NCBI RefSeq assembly: GCF_009676955.1
Contig: NZ_CP045696.1
Coordinates: 3,057,001 to 3,121,000 of the forward strand
Direction of reading: 5' to 3'
DNA length: 64,000 bases
Origin: Sodaliphilus pleomorphus
GTDB lineage: Bacteria; Bacteroidota; Bacteroidia; Bacteroidales; Muribaculaceae
Every line of letters starts with the position of its first letter. Within the stretch, counting starts at the first letter, position 1. This document shows, piece by piece, positions 1-8,029 of the stretch. The position numbers and the translations under genes were made by a program. The notes below the pieces were generated by a model, which saw only the letters and a list, made by a program, of their open reading frames with translations, made no database searches and was not told the DNA's origin.

Positions 1-117
1 ATGGGCCTCACCAAGGTGTACAAGGATCAATCGGTTGATGTGATGGGTTACAAGCTGACCACCGACAACAAGGCCAAGAACGGCAACATCCAGATCTCGT
101 TTGGCATGAAGTTCTAA
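1..117 (+). CDS. C-terminal end of an outer membrane protein (5' partial)
   Basis: The frame is open from the first base of the window and stops at 115-117, giving the last 38 residues of a protein whose start lies outside. The segment alternates polar and hydrophobic residues and ends in Met-Lys-Phe. A terminal aromatic residue is the usual signal of a beta-barrel outer membrane protein recognised by the BAM complex. The in-frame ATG at position 1 is probably internal and not the real start. A terminator hairpin follows at 179-212. The family cannot be named from this fragment. Confidence 0.6.
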   Translation: MGLTKVYKDQSVDVMGYKLTTDNKAKNGNIQISFGMKF

Positions 118-178
118 GTCTTTGTTGATGCGATAAATGAATAACGAGTGTTAAAAAATAGATTTTTCTTATTTAACG

Positions 179-212
179 GGAATGGTGGTCATTTTGGCCA
201 CCATTTTTCTTT
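179..212 (+). terminator. Intrinsic terminator after the partial OMP gene
   Basis: AATGGTGG (181-188) pairs with CCACCATT (198-205) and is followed by a T-rich tract. It separates the partial gene from the next one. Confidence 0.7.
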
Positions 213-229
213 ATTCAGGCGATATTTCG

Positions 230-237
230 TAATTTTG
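230..237 (+). promoter_or_regulatory. Bacteroidetes -7 element before the 226-residue barrel protein
   Basis: TAATTTTG fits TAnnTTTG and lies 14 bases before the ATG at 252. No clear TTG element is seen about 20 bases upstream. Confidence 0.4.
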
Positions 238-251
238 CTGCAAAACAAACG

Positions 252-932
252 ATGATGAAAAAAATTGCGCTTGTAGTTTTCTGTTTCTTTATCGCCTTGG
301 CAGTATCGGCTCAAGGCAAGTATGCACTCGATGTGAATCACAAGTATCTCGACGGCACGCTCACTGGCGGTGTCAAGGTGGCAATGAACCTGCCGCACTT
401 CTGCTTTGGTAAGTTGCCTCACGGCATGCGCAACGGCGGGCAGGCCGGCCTGTGGGTGGAATACAAGCCCCGGGCCGAGAAGTTCAGAAACTGGAGCATC
501 CTGGCCGAGACGGTTTTCAGCAGTGAGGGAGGAAAATTTACAATCAATCAGGCGCTGGCCCACTTGCTGAGCAAGGACGTTCAGCTTAGAGGTATGGCCG
601 AAAACGTGAACCAGGACATCATTGTTACCGAAAATTACATCAAGATTCCAGTGCTTGTGCGCTACCGTTTTGCCAAGTATTTCAGCGCCGAGGCTGGTCC
701 TGAGTTAGGTTTCAACGTCTACAGCAAGGCGCGTGTCGACGGGGTAGATTACGGCCTGGGCCTGGGCAGCCGCACGCACTGGTTCAGTGCCGGCGTGGGA
801 GCCGGTGCCACCTATTATCTTACCGACTACATGCAGTTCAATGTGCGCTACAGCATTGGCCTTACGCGCACGTTCAAGGATGTTGACGACCATCAGGGCA
901 ATGTCCAGATTGGAGCTGCCTTCCAGTTCTGA
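252..932 (+). CDS. Exported outer membrane beta-barrel protein (PorT-like)
   Basis: The 226-residue product starts with a signal peptide (MMKKIALVVF..., cleavage probably after Ala-Val-Ser-Ala near residue 20). The rest is made of short amphipathic strands rich in Tyr, Phe and Gly and ends in Phe-Gln-Phe, the usual C-terminal signal of an outer membrane barrel. It resembles the small PorT/OmpW-like barrels common in Bacteroidetes. Ligand and role are unknown. The second Met (255) is an equally good start. It has its own -7 element at 230-237, and the next gene is convergent. Confidence 0.7.
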   Translation: MMKKIALVVFCFFIALAVSAQGKYALDVNHKYLDGTLTGGVKVAMNLPHFCFGKLPHGMRNGGQAGLWVEYKPRAEKFRNWSILAETVFSSEGGKFTINQALAHLLSKDVQLRGMAENVNQDIIVTENYIKIPVLVRYRFAKYFSAEAGPELGFNVYSKARVDGVDYGLGLGSRTHWFSAGVGAGATYYLTDYMQFNVRYSIGLTRTFKDVDDHQGNVQIGAAFQF

Positions 933-959
933 GTCGGGTAGTCTCTCACTCGGCTTGGC

Positions 960-1574
960 TCACTCGTTGGTCGCGTCGTTCTTTACAGTGGCACTTGTGT
1001 CTTGTGTTGCATCTTGGCAGGTGCTGGCATTGTGGCAGGCGGCTTTGCGCTGGGCGAGTGCCTCGAGCAATGCCGTGAGGGCGGCAAGTATCAGCGAGAT
1101 GCCGGTGAGCAAGACGAGCAACTGGCGGTACTCGCTGCCGTTGAACTTAAACATGGTGAGAAGGCCTGCCGCAGTGATAGCCACTGGCAGTGCATAGTAC
1201 CATGCCCTCAAGGTCATCGACTTGCGCGACATGAGCATGTAGATAATGTGAAAGAGACCCAATGCAATGAGAATGATCGAGAACACATAACCAATGACCG
1301 AGTAGAACAGCTCAGGGCGCAGCAATAGCACGATGCCGAAGCACAGGCCCCCCACTGCAGGAAAGATGCCCAGCAGGTCGGTGCTGTCGCGCTTGTCGTT
1401 GTGGTTGATGCCCACAAGGCACAAGTACACAAGCGACGGGATGATAAAGACTAAGCCCAGTATTTGGGCCACAATGGCCAGCACGTTTTCGTTTTTAAAA
1501 TAGCACAGAAAGATGATGCCGGCAAGCAGCAGGCAACTGTTGACAAGCGTTGTGGAATATGATTTTTTCTTCAT
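960..1574 (-). CDS. DUF308/HdeD-like integral membrane protein
   Basis: The 204-residue protein has six hydrophobic segments, roughly residues 10-27, 31-53, 68-84, 90-113, 126-143 and 150-168, followed by a polar tail rich in Asp, Thr and Ala. The segment pattern resembles the DUF308 (HdeD-like) family of small membrane proteins, whose function is unsettled outside enterobacterial acid resistance. It is a single gene facing the preceding barrel gene. A -7 motif, TATCTTTG, lies upstream at 1596-1603 on the minus strand. The family call rests on overall pattern and is moderate. Confidence 0.6.
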   Translation of the reverse strand: MKKKSYSTTLVNSCLLLAGIIFLCYFKNENVLAIVAQILGLVFIIPSLVYLCLVGINHNDKRDSTDLLGIFPAVGGLCFGIVLLLRPELFYSVIGYVFSIILIALGLFHIIYMLMSRKSMTLRAWYYALPVAITAAGLLTMFKFNGSEYRQLLVLLTGISLILAALTALLEALAQRKAACHNASTCQDATQDTSATVKNDATNE

Positions 1575-1595
1575 TTTTCAATATTATTTGTCATT

Positions 1596-1654
1596 CAAAG
1601 ATACTATTTTCTTGTTGATAATTGACGGTGCATCGATGTTTTTTTGTAAGTTTG
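1596..1654. promoter_or_regulatory. Divergent -7 elements for the DUF308 gene and the lipid kinase gene
   Basis: The minus strand carries TATCTTTG at 1596-1603. The plus strand carries TAAGTTTG at 1647-1654, with a TTG at 1622-1624 that is 22 bases away, slightly longer than ideal. Both match TAnnTTTG. Confidence 0.45.
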
Positions 1655-1671
1655 CAGCAATTTTATGATGT

Positions 1672-2565
1672 ATGAAAGACTTAATAGCGATTATTAATCC
1701 AAAGTCAGGGACTAATAACCACTCCTGTGCAACTGCTCTCATCGATAAGGTCGTCGACAAGAGTCGCTTCAATGTGGCCTTGAGGTATGTCGAGAACCCC
1801 GGCGATGCCAAGCGCTTTGCTCAAGAAGCTGTGACTCATGGCTGCTACGGCGTGATCGCCGTGGGCGGCGACGGCACCGTCAACGGTGCTGCATCGGGGC
1901 TTGTCAACTCTGATGTGGCGCTTGCTGTGGTACCATGCGGCTCGGGCAACGGGCTGGCAAGGCACTTGCACATTCCGCTCAAGATGGAAAATGCACTCAA
2001 GGTGGTGAATCAAGACTTGGTCGACAGTTTTGACTACTGCACGCTCAACGATGTGCCCTTTATGTGCACCTGCGGCATGGGCTTTGATGCTCAGGTTGCC
2101 TACGATTTCCAGCTCGACGGCAAACGCGGCTTTCCCACCTATGTGAAAACGGCCTTGGAAGACTATCTCAAGTTTAAGCCACAGGAATACAAAATCGATA
2201 TCGATGGTCGCAGTTTTACCGAGAAAGCCTTTGTTATCGCCTTTGGCAATGCTGCACAATACGGCAACAACGGGTTTATTGCACCTCATGCAAGCATGCA
2301 GGACGGCAAGGTCGACATGACGGTGATTTCACCTTTTCACGTGCTTGAAGTGCCCATCATGGGGCTGAGCCTGTTTTTCAAGAAGATTGATTTGAATCAT
2401 TGCGTCAACATTTATCGCGCCACCACATTCCGCATCCATCGTTTCGAGCCGGGGCCCATGCACATCGACGGCGATCCCGTCGACATGCCCTGCGATGTCG
2501 AGGTCAAGTGCCACCCGCGTGGCATCAAGATTTTCACTCCTGGACTTGGGGAGAACAACCTGTAG
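1672..2565 (+). CDS. Diacylglycerol kinase-family lipid kinase (YegS/DgkB type)
   Basis: This is a soluble or peripheral lipid kinase of the DAGK_cat family that phosphorylates diacylglycerol or a related lipid using ATP. The 297 residues are normal for the family. Residues 9-13 (Asn-Pro-Lys-Ser-Gly) and the nucleotide motif Gly-Gly-Asp-Gly-Thr at 65-69 are clear, followed by CGSGNGLARH and the C-terminal beta-sandwich with HIDGDP near residue 265. The substrate cannot be fixed from sequence. The 3' end overlaps the convergent cca gene by 32 bases, so the two transcripts are antisense at their ends. Confidence 0.88.
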   Translation: MKDLIAIINPKSGTNNHSCATALIDKVVDKSRFNVALRYVENPGDAKRFAQEAVTHGCYGVIAVGGDGTVNGAASGLVNSDVALAVVPCGSGNGLARHLHIPLKMENALKVVNQDLVDSFDYCTLNDVPFMCTCGMGFDAQVAYDFQLDGKRGFPTYVKTALEDYLKFKPQEYKIDIDGRSFTEKAFVIAFGNAAQYGNNGFIAPHASMQDGKVDMTVISPFHVLEVPIMGLSLFFKKIDLNHCVNIYRATTFRIHRFEPGPMHIDGDPVDMPCDVEVKCHPRGIKIFTPGLGENNL

Positions 2566-3994
2566 GCTTCAATCCCAATTCGGCTGCCTTGCGCAGCATG
2601 AATTGGTAGGCCTCGTCGCGGTTGTTGCTTATCTGTCCGTCGAGTATGGCATCTTTTATTGCATCTTTGATTTCGCCCACTGGCTTTGACGGGGGCAGGT
2701 TGAAGATGCTCATGATTTCCTGCCCGTCGATGGGCGGCTGGAAATTGCGTATGCGGTCTTTCTCTTCAATGTCGACAAGTTTTTGCTTTACAAGCAAGAA
2801 GTTCTCGTTGAAGCGTTTCACTTTTTCCCGGTTCTTCGATGTGATGTCGGCTGTGCACAGCAGCATGAGGTCGTCGATGTCGTCGCCGGCGTCAAAGAGC
2901 AGGCGGCGCACAGCCGAGTCGGTGACCTCGTCTTCGACCAGGGCAATGGGCCGCATGTGCAGTCCCACCAGTTTTTTCACATATTTCATGTGCTCGTTCA
3001 GTGGCAGCCGCATGCGTTGGAAGATGCGCGGCACCATCTTTTCGCCTATGAAGTTATGGTTGTGGAAAGTCCAGCCTTGCTTCTCGTCCCATCGTTTGGT
3101 GGCTGGTTTGCCTATGTCGTGCATGATGGCCGCCCAGCGCAGCCACACGTTGTCGCTCTTGGCTGCCACGTTTTCAAGCACTTGCATGGTGTGCAGGAAG
3201 TTGTCTTTGTGGGCCCGGCCGTGGCTGGTATCAATGCCCTTGAGGGCCGATAGCTCTGGGAAGATGAGCGGCAGTAGTCCGCTCTTGTCGAGCAGCATGA
3301 ATCCGCGCGACGGGTGGTGGGCTGCCACTATCTTCATCAGCTCTTCGGCGATGCGCTCACGCGTGATGATTTTTATGCGATGTGCGTTGCGCGTTATGGC
3401 TTCGAGTGTCTCGGGATAGATGTTGAACTCGAGTTGGGTGGCGAAGCGCACTGCGCGCATCATGCGCAGCGGGTCGTCGCTGAATGTGATGTCGGCGTCG
3501 AGTGGCGTGCGTATGATTTTGCGCTCAAGATCCCCAATGCCGTCAAATGGGTCGAGCAACTTGCCAAACGTCGACAAGTTGAGCGATATGGCCATGGCGT
3601 TGATGGTGAAGTCTCGACGCTTCTGGTCGTCGTCGAGTGTGCCGTCTTCCACGATCGGGTTGCGGCTGTCGTGGTGGTAGGACTCACGGCGAGCGCCCAC
3701 AAATTCCAGCTCCATGCCTTGCGACTTCACTTGGGCTGTGCCGTAGGTCTTGAACACGGCGAGGTGGGCGCGATGGTGCTCGGCCTTGAGCCTTTGGGCC
3801 ACCGCCTTGGCCACCTCGATGCCGCTGCCTATGGTGACAAAGTCCATGTCGCTGGTGGGCCGGTTCAATATTGTGTCGCGCACATAGCCTCCCACCACAT
3901 AGCACTCGCGGTTGAGCGAGTCGGCCACTTCTCCCACCAGGTGGAACACGGGGCGGTCTACTGCATGCAGCATTGCATTTCTGTCAATTTCCAT
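2534..3994 (-). CDS. cca: CCA tRNA nucleotidyltransferase with HD domain
   Basis: The enzyme adds or repairs the 3' CCA of tRNA using CTP and ATP. The N-terminal head carries GGYVRD (residues 35-40) and the metal-binding Asp-Met-Asp (49-51) of class II nucleotidyltransferases. RRDFT follows near 126-130, then the RNA-binding neck, and an HD domain with His292-Asp293. The frame stays open upstream to 4702, but that extension is antisense to aroC and not protein-like, so the start is placed at MEIDRN. Length is 486 residues. It lies 23 bases downstream of aroC on the same strand and is probably cotranscribed. Its 3' end overlaps the lipid kinase gene. Confidence 0.92.
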   Translation of the reverse strand: MEIDRNAMLHAVDRPVFHLVGEVADSLNRECYVVGGYVRDTILNRPTSDMDFVTIGSGIEVAKAVAQRLKAEHHRAHLAVFKTYGTAQVKSQGMELEFVGARRESYHHDSRNPIVEDGTLDDDQKRRDFTINAMAISLNLSTFGKLLDPFDGIGDLERKIIRTPLDADITFSDDPLRMMRAVRFATQLEFNIYPETLEAITRNAHRIKIITRERIAEELMKIVAAHHPSRGFMLLDKSGLLPLIFPELSALKGIDTSHGRAHKDNFLHTMQVLENVAAKSDNVWLRWAAIMHDIGKPATKRWDEKQGWTFHNHNFIGEKMVPRIFQRMRLPLNEHMKYVKKLVGLHMRPIALVEDEVTDSAVRRLLFDAGDDIDDLMLLCTADITSKNREKVKRFNENFLLVKQKLVDIEEKDRIRNFQPPIDGQEIMSIFNLPPSKPVGEIKDAIKDAILDGQISNNRDEAYQFMLRKAAELGLKPTGCSPQVQE

Positions 3995-4017
3995 GTGTCT
4001 GTTTATCGATGTGTGTG

Positions 4018-5094
4018 TTATAGATGGATTGTTTTGTTGAGCAGATAGTTGTCGAGCAGCACCAAGGCTGTCATCGACTCGACGATGGGCACTGCGCGCG
4101 GCACTACACACGGGTCGTGACGGCCCTTGCCGTGCAGCACCATGGGGTCGCCCTGCAGGTCGACGGTGTCGACGTCTTGCATCAGTGTTGCCACAGGCTT
4201 GAATGCCACATCGAGATAGATGTCCTCTCCATTGGAGATACCGCCTTGTATGCCTCCCGAGTAGTTGGTTGTGGTGTGTATTTTGTTTTCCAGCCTTGTG
4301 AAGTGATCGAGCACTTGGCTGCCACGTCGGGTCACAAAGTCGAACCCCAGCCCTATCTCCACGCCTTTGGCTGCGTTGATGCTCATCATGGCAGCTGCAA
4401 GCTGGGCGTTGAGGCGGCCAAACACGGGCTCGCCCAGGCCGGGTGGCACGCCCTGAGCCACGCAGGTCACAATGCCACCCAGTGTGTCGCCTTGCTTGCG
4501 GGCTTGGGCTATGGCATCGATCATTGCAACGGCCTTGGCAGCATCGGGGCAACGCACCATATTGTTGTCGACAATTGACAAGTCCAGCTTGTTGTAGGGA
4601 TCTTCTACTTTGATGTCGGCAACTTGCGAGGTATAGGCTGTGATGGTGATGCCCAGTGTGTTGAGCGCCTGAGCGGCCAGTGCTCCGGCCACCACGCGGC
4701 ATGCAGTTTCTCGCGCCGACGAGCGCCCGCCGCCACGGTAGTCGCGTCGCCCGTATTTGGCTTGATAGGTATAGTCGGCATGCGACGGCCTGAAGCCCCG
4801 AGCTATCTCGCTATAGTCGGTCGAGCGGTGGTCCTTGTTGCTGATGATGAAGCCTATGGGCGTGCCCATGGTCTCGCCCTGGAAGATGCCCGAGAGCAGT
4901 TGCACCTTGTCGTCTTCATGCCGGGCCGTGGTGATGGCCGATTGGCCTGGCCTGCGGCGGTCGAGCTGTTGTTGCACTTGCACGGTATCAATTTTCACCC
5001 CGGCGGGGAACCCGTCGATGATACCACCTATGGCTGGCCCGTGCGACTCGCCAAATGTAGTGAGTGTCAATATGTTGCCAAATGTGTTGCGCAT
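4018..5094 (-). CDS. aroC: Chorismate synthase
   Basis: This is the last shikimate-pathway step: it converts 5-enolpyruvylshikimate-3-phosphate to chorismate, the precursor of aromatic amino acids, folate and menaquinone. It needs reduced FMN. The 358 residues are full length. Visible signatures are GESHGP near residue 15, RRPGQS near 47, RPSHADYTY near 103, and [10 protein letters not shown] near 122. It sits between ybaK and cca on the same strand with gaps of 29 and 23 bases, suggesting one operon. Confidence 0.97.
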   Translation of the reverse strand: MRNTFGNILTLTTFGESHGPAIGGIIDGFPAGVKIDTVQVQQQLDRRRPGQSAITTARHEDDKVQLLSGIFQGETMGTPIGFIISNKDHRSTDYSEIARGFRPSHADYTYQAKYGRRDYRGGGRSSARETACRVVAGALAAQALNTLGITITAYTSQVADIKVEDPYNKLDLSIVDNNMVRCPDAAKAVAMIDAIAQARKQGDTLGGIVTCVAQGVPPGLGEPVFGRLNAQLAAAMMSINAAKGVEIGLGFDFVTRRGSQVLDHFTRLENKIHTTTNYSGGIQGGISNGEDIYLDVAFKPVATLMQDVDTVDLQGDPMVLHGKGRHDPCVVPRAVPIVESMTALVLLDNYLLNKTIHL

Positions 5095-5123
5095 GCGTTA
5101 CCTATCTGTGTGTGAGTTTTTTT

Positions 5124-5612
5124 TTATTGCTTCTCGATAGTGAGGTCGGCAGTGCTTGCACCCACATAGTCGATGAGGTCACTTGGGTTGATTTTCAACT
5201 GAAGCCCGCGTTGGCCAGCGCTCACATAGATATAGTCATAGCCTGTGCAGCTATGGTCAAAATAGGTGGGGAAGGGCTTTTTCATGCCCACTGGCGAGCA
5301 GCCGCCCCTTATGTATCCTGTAGTGGGCAACAACTCTTTCATGTGGATGAGGTCGCATTTCTTGTTGCCCGACACCTTGGCTGCTTTTTTCAAGTCAACT
5401 TCTTCGAGCCCGGGTATTACACACACAAAGTGCCCCGTCTTGTCGCCTTGCAGCACCAGCGTCTTGAACACACGGCCAGCCTCCTCGCCCAGGATGTCGA
5501 TGATGTGCTGTGCACCCAGCTCGTTTTCATCTACCGGGTAGGGTATGAGCTCATATTTCACATGAGCACGGTCCAGCAGACGTGCAGCATTGGTTTTCGC
5601 TATCTTTTTCAT
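5124..5612 (-). CDS. ybaK: Cys-tRNA(Pro)/Cys-tRNA(Cys) deacylase YbaK
   Basis: This is a 162-residue trans-editing protein of the YbaK/EbsC group that hydrolyses mischarged Cys-tRNA(Pro). The whole protein matches the single-domain fold. Visible family features are KTNAARLLD at the start, the FKTLVLQGDK segment with the conserved Lys, KAAKVSGNKK in the middle, and GYIRGGCSPVGMKK, the conserved glycine-rich loop. It is the first gene of a likely ybaK-aroC-cca operon, with a minus-strand -7 motif at 5634-5641. Confidence 0.9.
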   Translation of the reverse strand: MKKIAKTNAARLLDRAHVKYELIPYPVDENELGAQHIIDILGEEAGRVFKTLVLQGDKTGHFVCVIPGLEEVDLKKAAKVSGNKKCDLIHMKELLPTTGYIRGGCSPVGMKKPFPTYFDHSCTGYDYIYVSAGQRGLQLKINPSDLIDYVGASTADLTIEKQ

Positions 5613-5633
5613 TATTTAATACTTTCAGAAATG

Positions 5634-5662
5634 CAAAATTACAGCATTTTCGTCTATATTTG
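5634..5662. promoter_or_regulatory. Divergent -7 elements for ybaK and the DUF5106 gene
   Basis: The minus strand has TAATTTTG at 5634-5641, 22 bases before the ybaK start. The plus strand has TATATTTG at 5655-5662, 22 bases before the DUF5106 start. Neither has a clear upstream TTG at the ideal distance. Confidence 0.45.
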
Positions 5663-5683
5663 TAATCTTAAAAGCAAAAATAG

Positions 5684-6379
5684 ATGAAACACACTTTTCT
5701 GTCAGCCCTTTTTGCACTCATGCTTGCATTGTGGCCGCGGGTGGCGGCTGCTGTCGACGTGGTCTCGCCCCTTGATTTCAGTTCACGCAAGGCTTGCTTG
5801 GCTTCACTTGATTACGCCGAGCGCCATCTTGGCAATCCTGCCGACCCCGAGCACGATGAGCGTGCCTTCCTTCAAGTGCTTGAACGTGTGTGTGCCAGCC
5901 CCATGTTGAATGCCGACGACAAGTTGCGGGCCGGGCTGCTGCTTGAGCAGGCGCAGAAAAACCGCGTGGGTGCGGCTGCTGCCAGCTTCGACTTTGTGAC
6001 GCTCGACGGCGAGGCGCACTCCTTGAATGACTACCACTCTCAGTTCACGCTCATTTACTTCAACGACCCCGACTGCGACGCTTGCCAGCGGGTGAAAGCC
6101 AGGCTCGACACCTGCAGTGTCATCGAGCACATGGTGCACAATGGTGGCTTGACAGTGATTGCTGTCTATACGCTCGACGACGAGAAGGCATGGCGATCTG
6201 CAACTTATCCTGCCTATATGGTCAATGGCTGGAACAAGAGCCAGTCGATCGACAACGATGAGTTGTATGTGTTGCCAAGCATGCCGCTCTTCTATTTGCT
6301 CGACGTTGACAAAAAAGTTGTGTTGAAGAATGAGCCCAGTCTCAACGTGGTGCTCGAAACCCTGCAGCAGGCAAGGTGA
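5684..6379 (+). CDS. Exported DUF5106/thioredoxin-like protein
   Basis: The 231-residue protein has a signal peptide (cleavage probably after Ala-Ala-Ala near residue 23). A helical N-terminal part of about 75 residues resembles DUF5106. A thioredoxin-like fold follows, with strand-turn ending in a CxxC pair (Cys131, Cys134, CDAC) and a later PSMPLFYLLD, which matches the cis-Pro loop of thioredoxins. A periplasmic thiol-disulphide role is likely by family; the partner is unknown. The stop codon directly abuts the stop of convergent tilS with no intervening base. Confidence 0.75.
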   Translation: MKHTFLSALFALMLALWPRVAAAVDVVSPLDFSSRKACLASLDYAERHLGNPADPEHDERAFLQVLERVCASPMLNADDKLRAGLLLEQAQKNRVGAAAASFDFVTLDGEAHSLNDYHSQFTLIYFNDPDCDACQRVKARLDTCSVIEHMVHNGGLTVIAVYTLDDEKAWRSATYPAYMVNGWNKSQSIDNDELYVLPSMPLFYLLDVDKKVVLKNEPSLNVVLETLQQAR

Positions 6380-7729
6380 CTATGGGCATAGTGTGAGCGT
6401 TACATAGCTTTCACTTTCCTTTCCCACGCTGTAATGGGAGCTTGACCGGTATCCCACCACCCACAGGATGGTGCCGTCGGCAACAAGTAGCCACGTGGTT
6501 TTTTTTTCTCGCTCGCTCAGTTTCATGTCGGTAAAGAGGTCGCTCACCAGCTTGGTGCCACGTAGCCCGAAGGGCGAAAAGCGGTCGCCTTCTTGCCAGT
6601 GCCTCAGTACAATTTTGTTGCACTTCAGCACTTGGGCATCGAGTGCAATCGATTTTTTCCCGTCGACTGCTGTAATGCCCGCTTTGCCAGTGCTTGTAAA
6701 TTGCTCAATCCTGATCTTGAGGGGCTCGTTTATTGTGCCGTGACTCAAGTCGATGGGGTAGAACTTTGCGTCGGTGTCGACGAGCGACATCACTTCAAGG
6801 CGCTTTCGGCCCACCACGAGCTTGTGGGTGGAGCTGAGGAAGGTCTTGCCCACTCCTGCATGGCCAGTGATGAGCTGCACAATATCGCAGCATTGCTCGT
6901 GCTTGAATCCTTGTGGTTTCAGGATTTCAAACAGCAGCATGAGTGTATTTCGGTAGCCCCGCAGCCCGTCGATCGAGATGTCGAAGCCTCCTTGCTGCGC
7001 AACGCACAGCTGTGTGCGGCTCTGCGCCACCAGTTCTCGATATAGCTCATTGCAGTCGCGTGTGTTGCCGATTGTGTGGGCAAGGGTGTCTTCGGCCCCG
7101 GGAAATTGCTGGTACAGGCAAGGCAGCACCACGTTGCGCAGCTTGTTGCGTTTCACGTCATTCTGCAAGTTGGTACTGTCGGTCACATAGTCCTGGCTGT
7201 TTTGGTTCAGAAACTGCTCGATGTCGCTGCGAGTCACGCACAGCAGCGGTCGCACGATGTGACCGTTGCGTGGGTGCATGCCAGTGAGCCCGGCAATGCC
7301 TGTGCCGCGCAGGGCATTGAGCATGAAGGTCTCGATGTTGTCGTCGCGGTGGTGTGCCACCGCAATGGCTTGGCTTGCTGTGTCGCATCGCAGGGCCTCA
7401 AACCATTCATATCTCAGGTCGCGGCAGGCCATCTCGGCCGAAATGCCCCGCTGCCTCATGCATGCCTGCACGTCGAAGTCCTTCACGTGCAATGCAATGT
7501 GGTGCTGGCTGCACAGAGCTCTCACAAAGCGCTCGTCGCGCATCGACTCTTCTCCCCGCAGGTGAAAATTGCAGTGAGCGGCAATCACCTTGTAACCCAA
7601 CCGACTCAACACCATGAGCAGAGCCACCGAATCGGCTCCGCCGCTCAAAGTTGCAATCACGGGCTGCTGCTGTTGCAACAGGCTGTTGCTGGCAATGAAG
7701 CCGGCCACTGTGTGTAGAAAATTGTCCAT
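6380..7729 (-). CDS. tilS: tRNA(Ile)-lysidine synthetase
   Basis: TilS converts C34 of the CAU anticodon of tRNA(Ile2) to lysidine, using lysine and ATP, so the tRNA reads AUA; it is essential in most bacteria. The PP-loop Ser-Gly-Gly-Ala-Asp-Ser is at residues 29-34, and the TilS N-domain and the C-terminal substrate-binding domain (HWQEGDRFSPFG...) are both present. Length is 449 residues. The frame is open 72 codons further upstream, but a good promoter (TTG-N20-TAAATTTG) lies within that stretch, so MDNFLH is the start. The transcript would have almost no leader. Confidence 0.93.
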   Translation of the reverse strand: MDNFLHTVAGFIASNSLLQQQQPVIATLSGGADSVALLMVLSRLGYKVIAAHCNFHLRGEESMRDERFVRALCSQHHIALHVKDFDVQACMRQRGISAEMACRDLRYEWFEALRCDTASQAIAVAHHRDDNIETFMLNALRGTGIAGLTGMHPRNGHIVRPLLCVTRSDIEQFLNQNSQDYVTDSTNLQNDVKRNKLRNVVLPCLYQQFPGAEDTLAHTIGNTRDCNELYRELVAQSRTQLCVAQQGGFDISIDGLRGYRNTLMLLFEILKPQGFKHEQCCDIVQLITGHAGVGKTFLSSTHKLVVGRKRLEVMSLVDTDAKFYPIDLSHGTINEPLKIRIEQFTSTGKAGITAVDGKKSIALDAQVLKCNKIVLRHWQEGDRFSPFGLRGTKLVSDLFTDMKLSEREKKTTWLLVADGTILWVVGYRSSSHYSVGKESESYVTLTLCP

Positions 7730-7735
7730 GCCTTG

Positions 7736-7766
7736 CAAATTTACTACATTAATGCTATATGGGCAA
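7736..7766 (-). promoter_or_regulatory. tilS promoter
   Basis: On the minus strand TTG (7764-7766), 20 bases, then TAAATTTG (7736-7743). The -7 element ends 6 bases before the ATG, so transcription should begin at or within a few bases of the start codon. Confidence 0.6.
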
Positions 7767-8029
7767 GTTTTTGGGTTGCAGGCTGTGACCAAGACAGGTG
7801 CACCAGCAGCGCTGGTAGAAAATTTCAACCACATTGCGGTGAATGATGCCCATTTTCTGTTAAAAAAACGGAATTGCGAGCCAATCCCACTATAAGGGGT
7901 AGTAAATGTTATAAAATTGCTAATGAAAAAGTTTTGCAGTTCCATTTAAAAGCCGTAAATTCGTAACGAAACCACAAGGTTGGTTCCATGACTGACAAAC
8001 ATAACTAAAACCTATAACATCAACTCATA
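7767..8029. other. Intergenic region between tilS and the glycogen operon
   Basis: With the tilS promoter, this forms a 300-base gap between divergent genes. It must hold the promoter of the glycogen operon. TAAATTCG around 7958 is a weak -7 candidate. I see no clear riboswitch, hairpin or small gene. Confidence 0.4.

Noticed and set aside
3995..4702. N-terminal extension of the cca frame
   Set aside because: It is antisense to aroC, and the first plausible family start is MEIDRN at 3994.
7730..7945. 72-codon N-terminal extension of tilS
   Set aside because: The tilS promoter lies inside it and the residues do not look like a TilS N-terminus.
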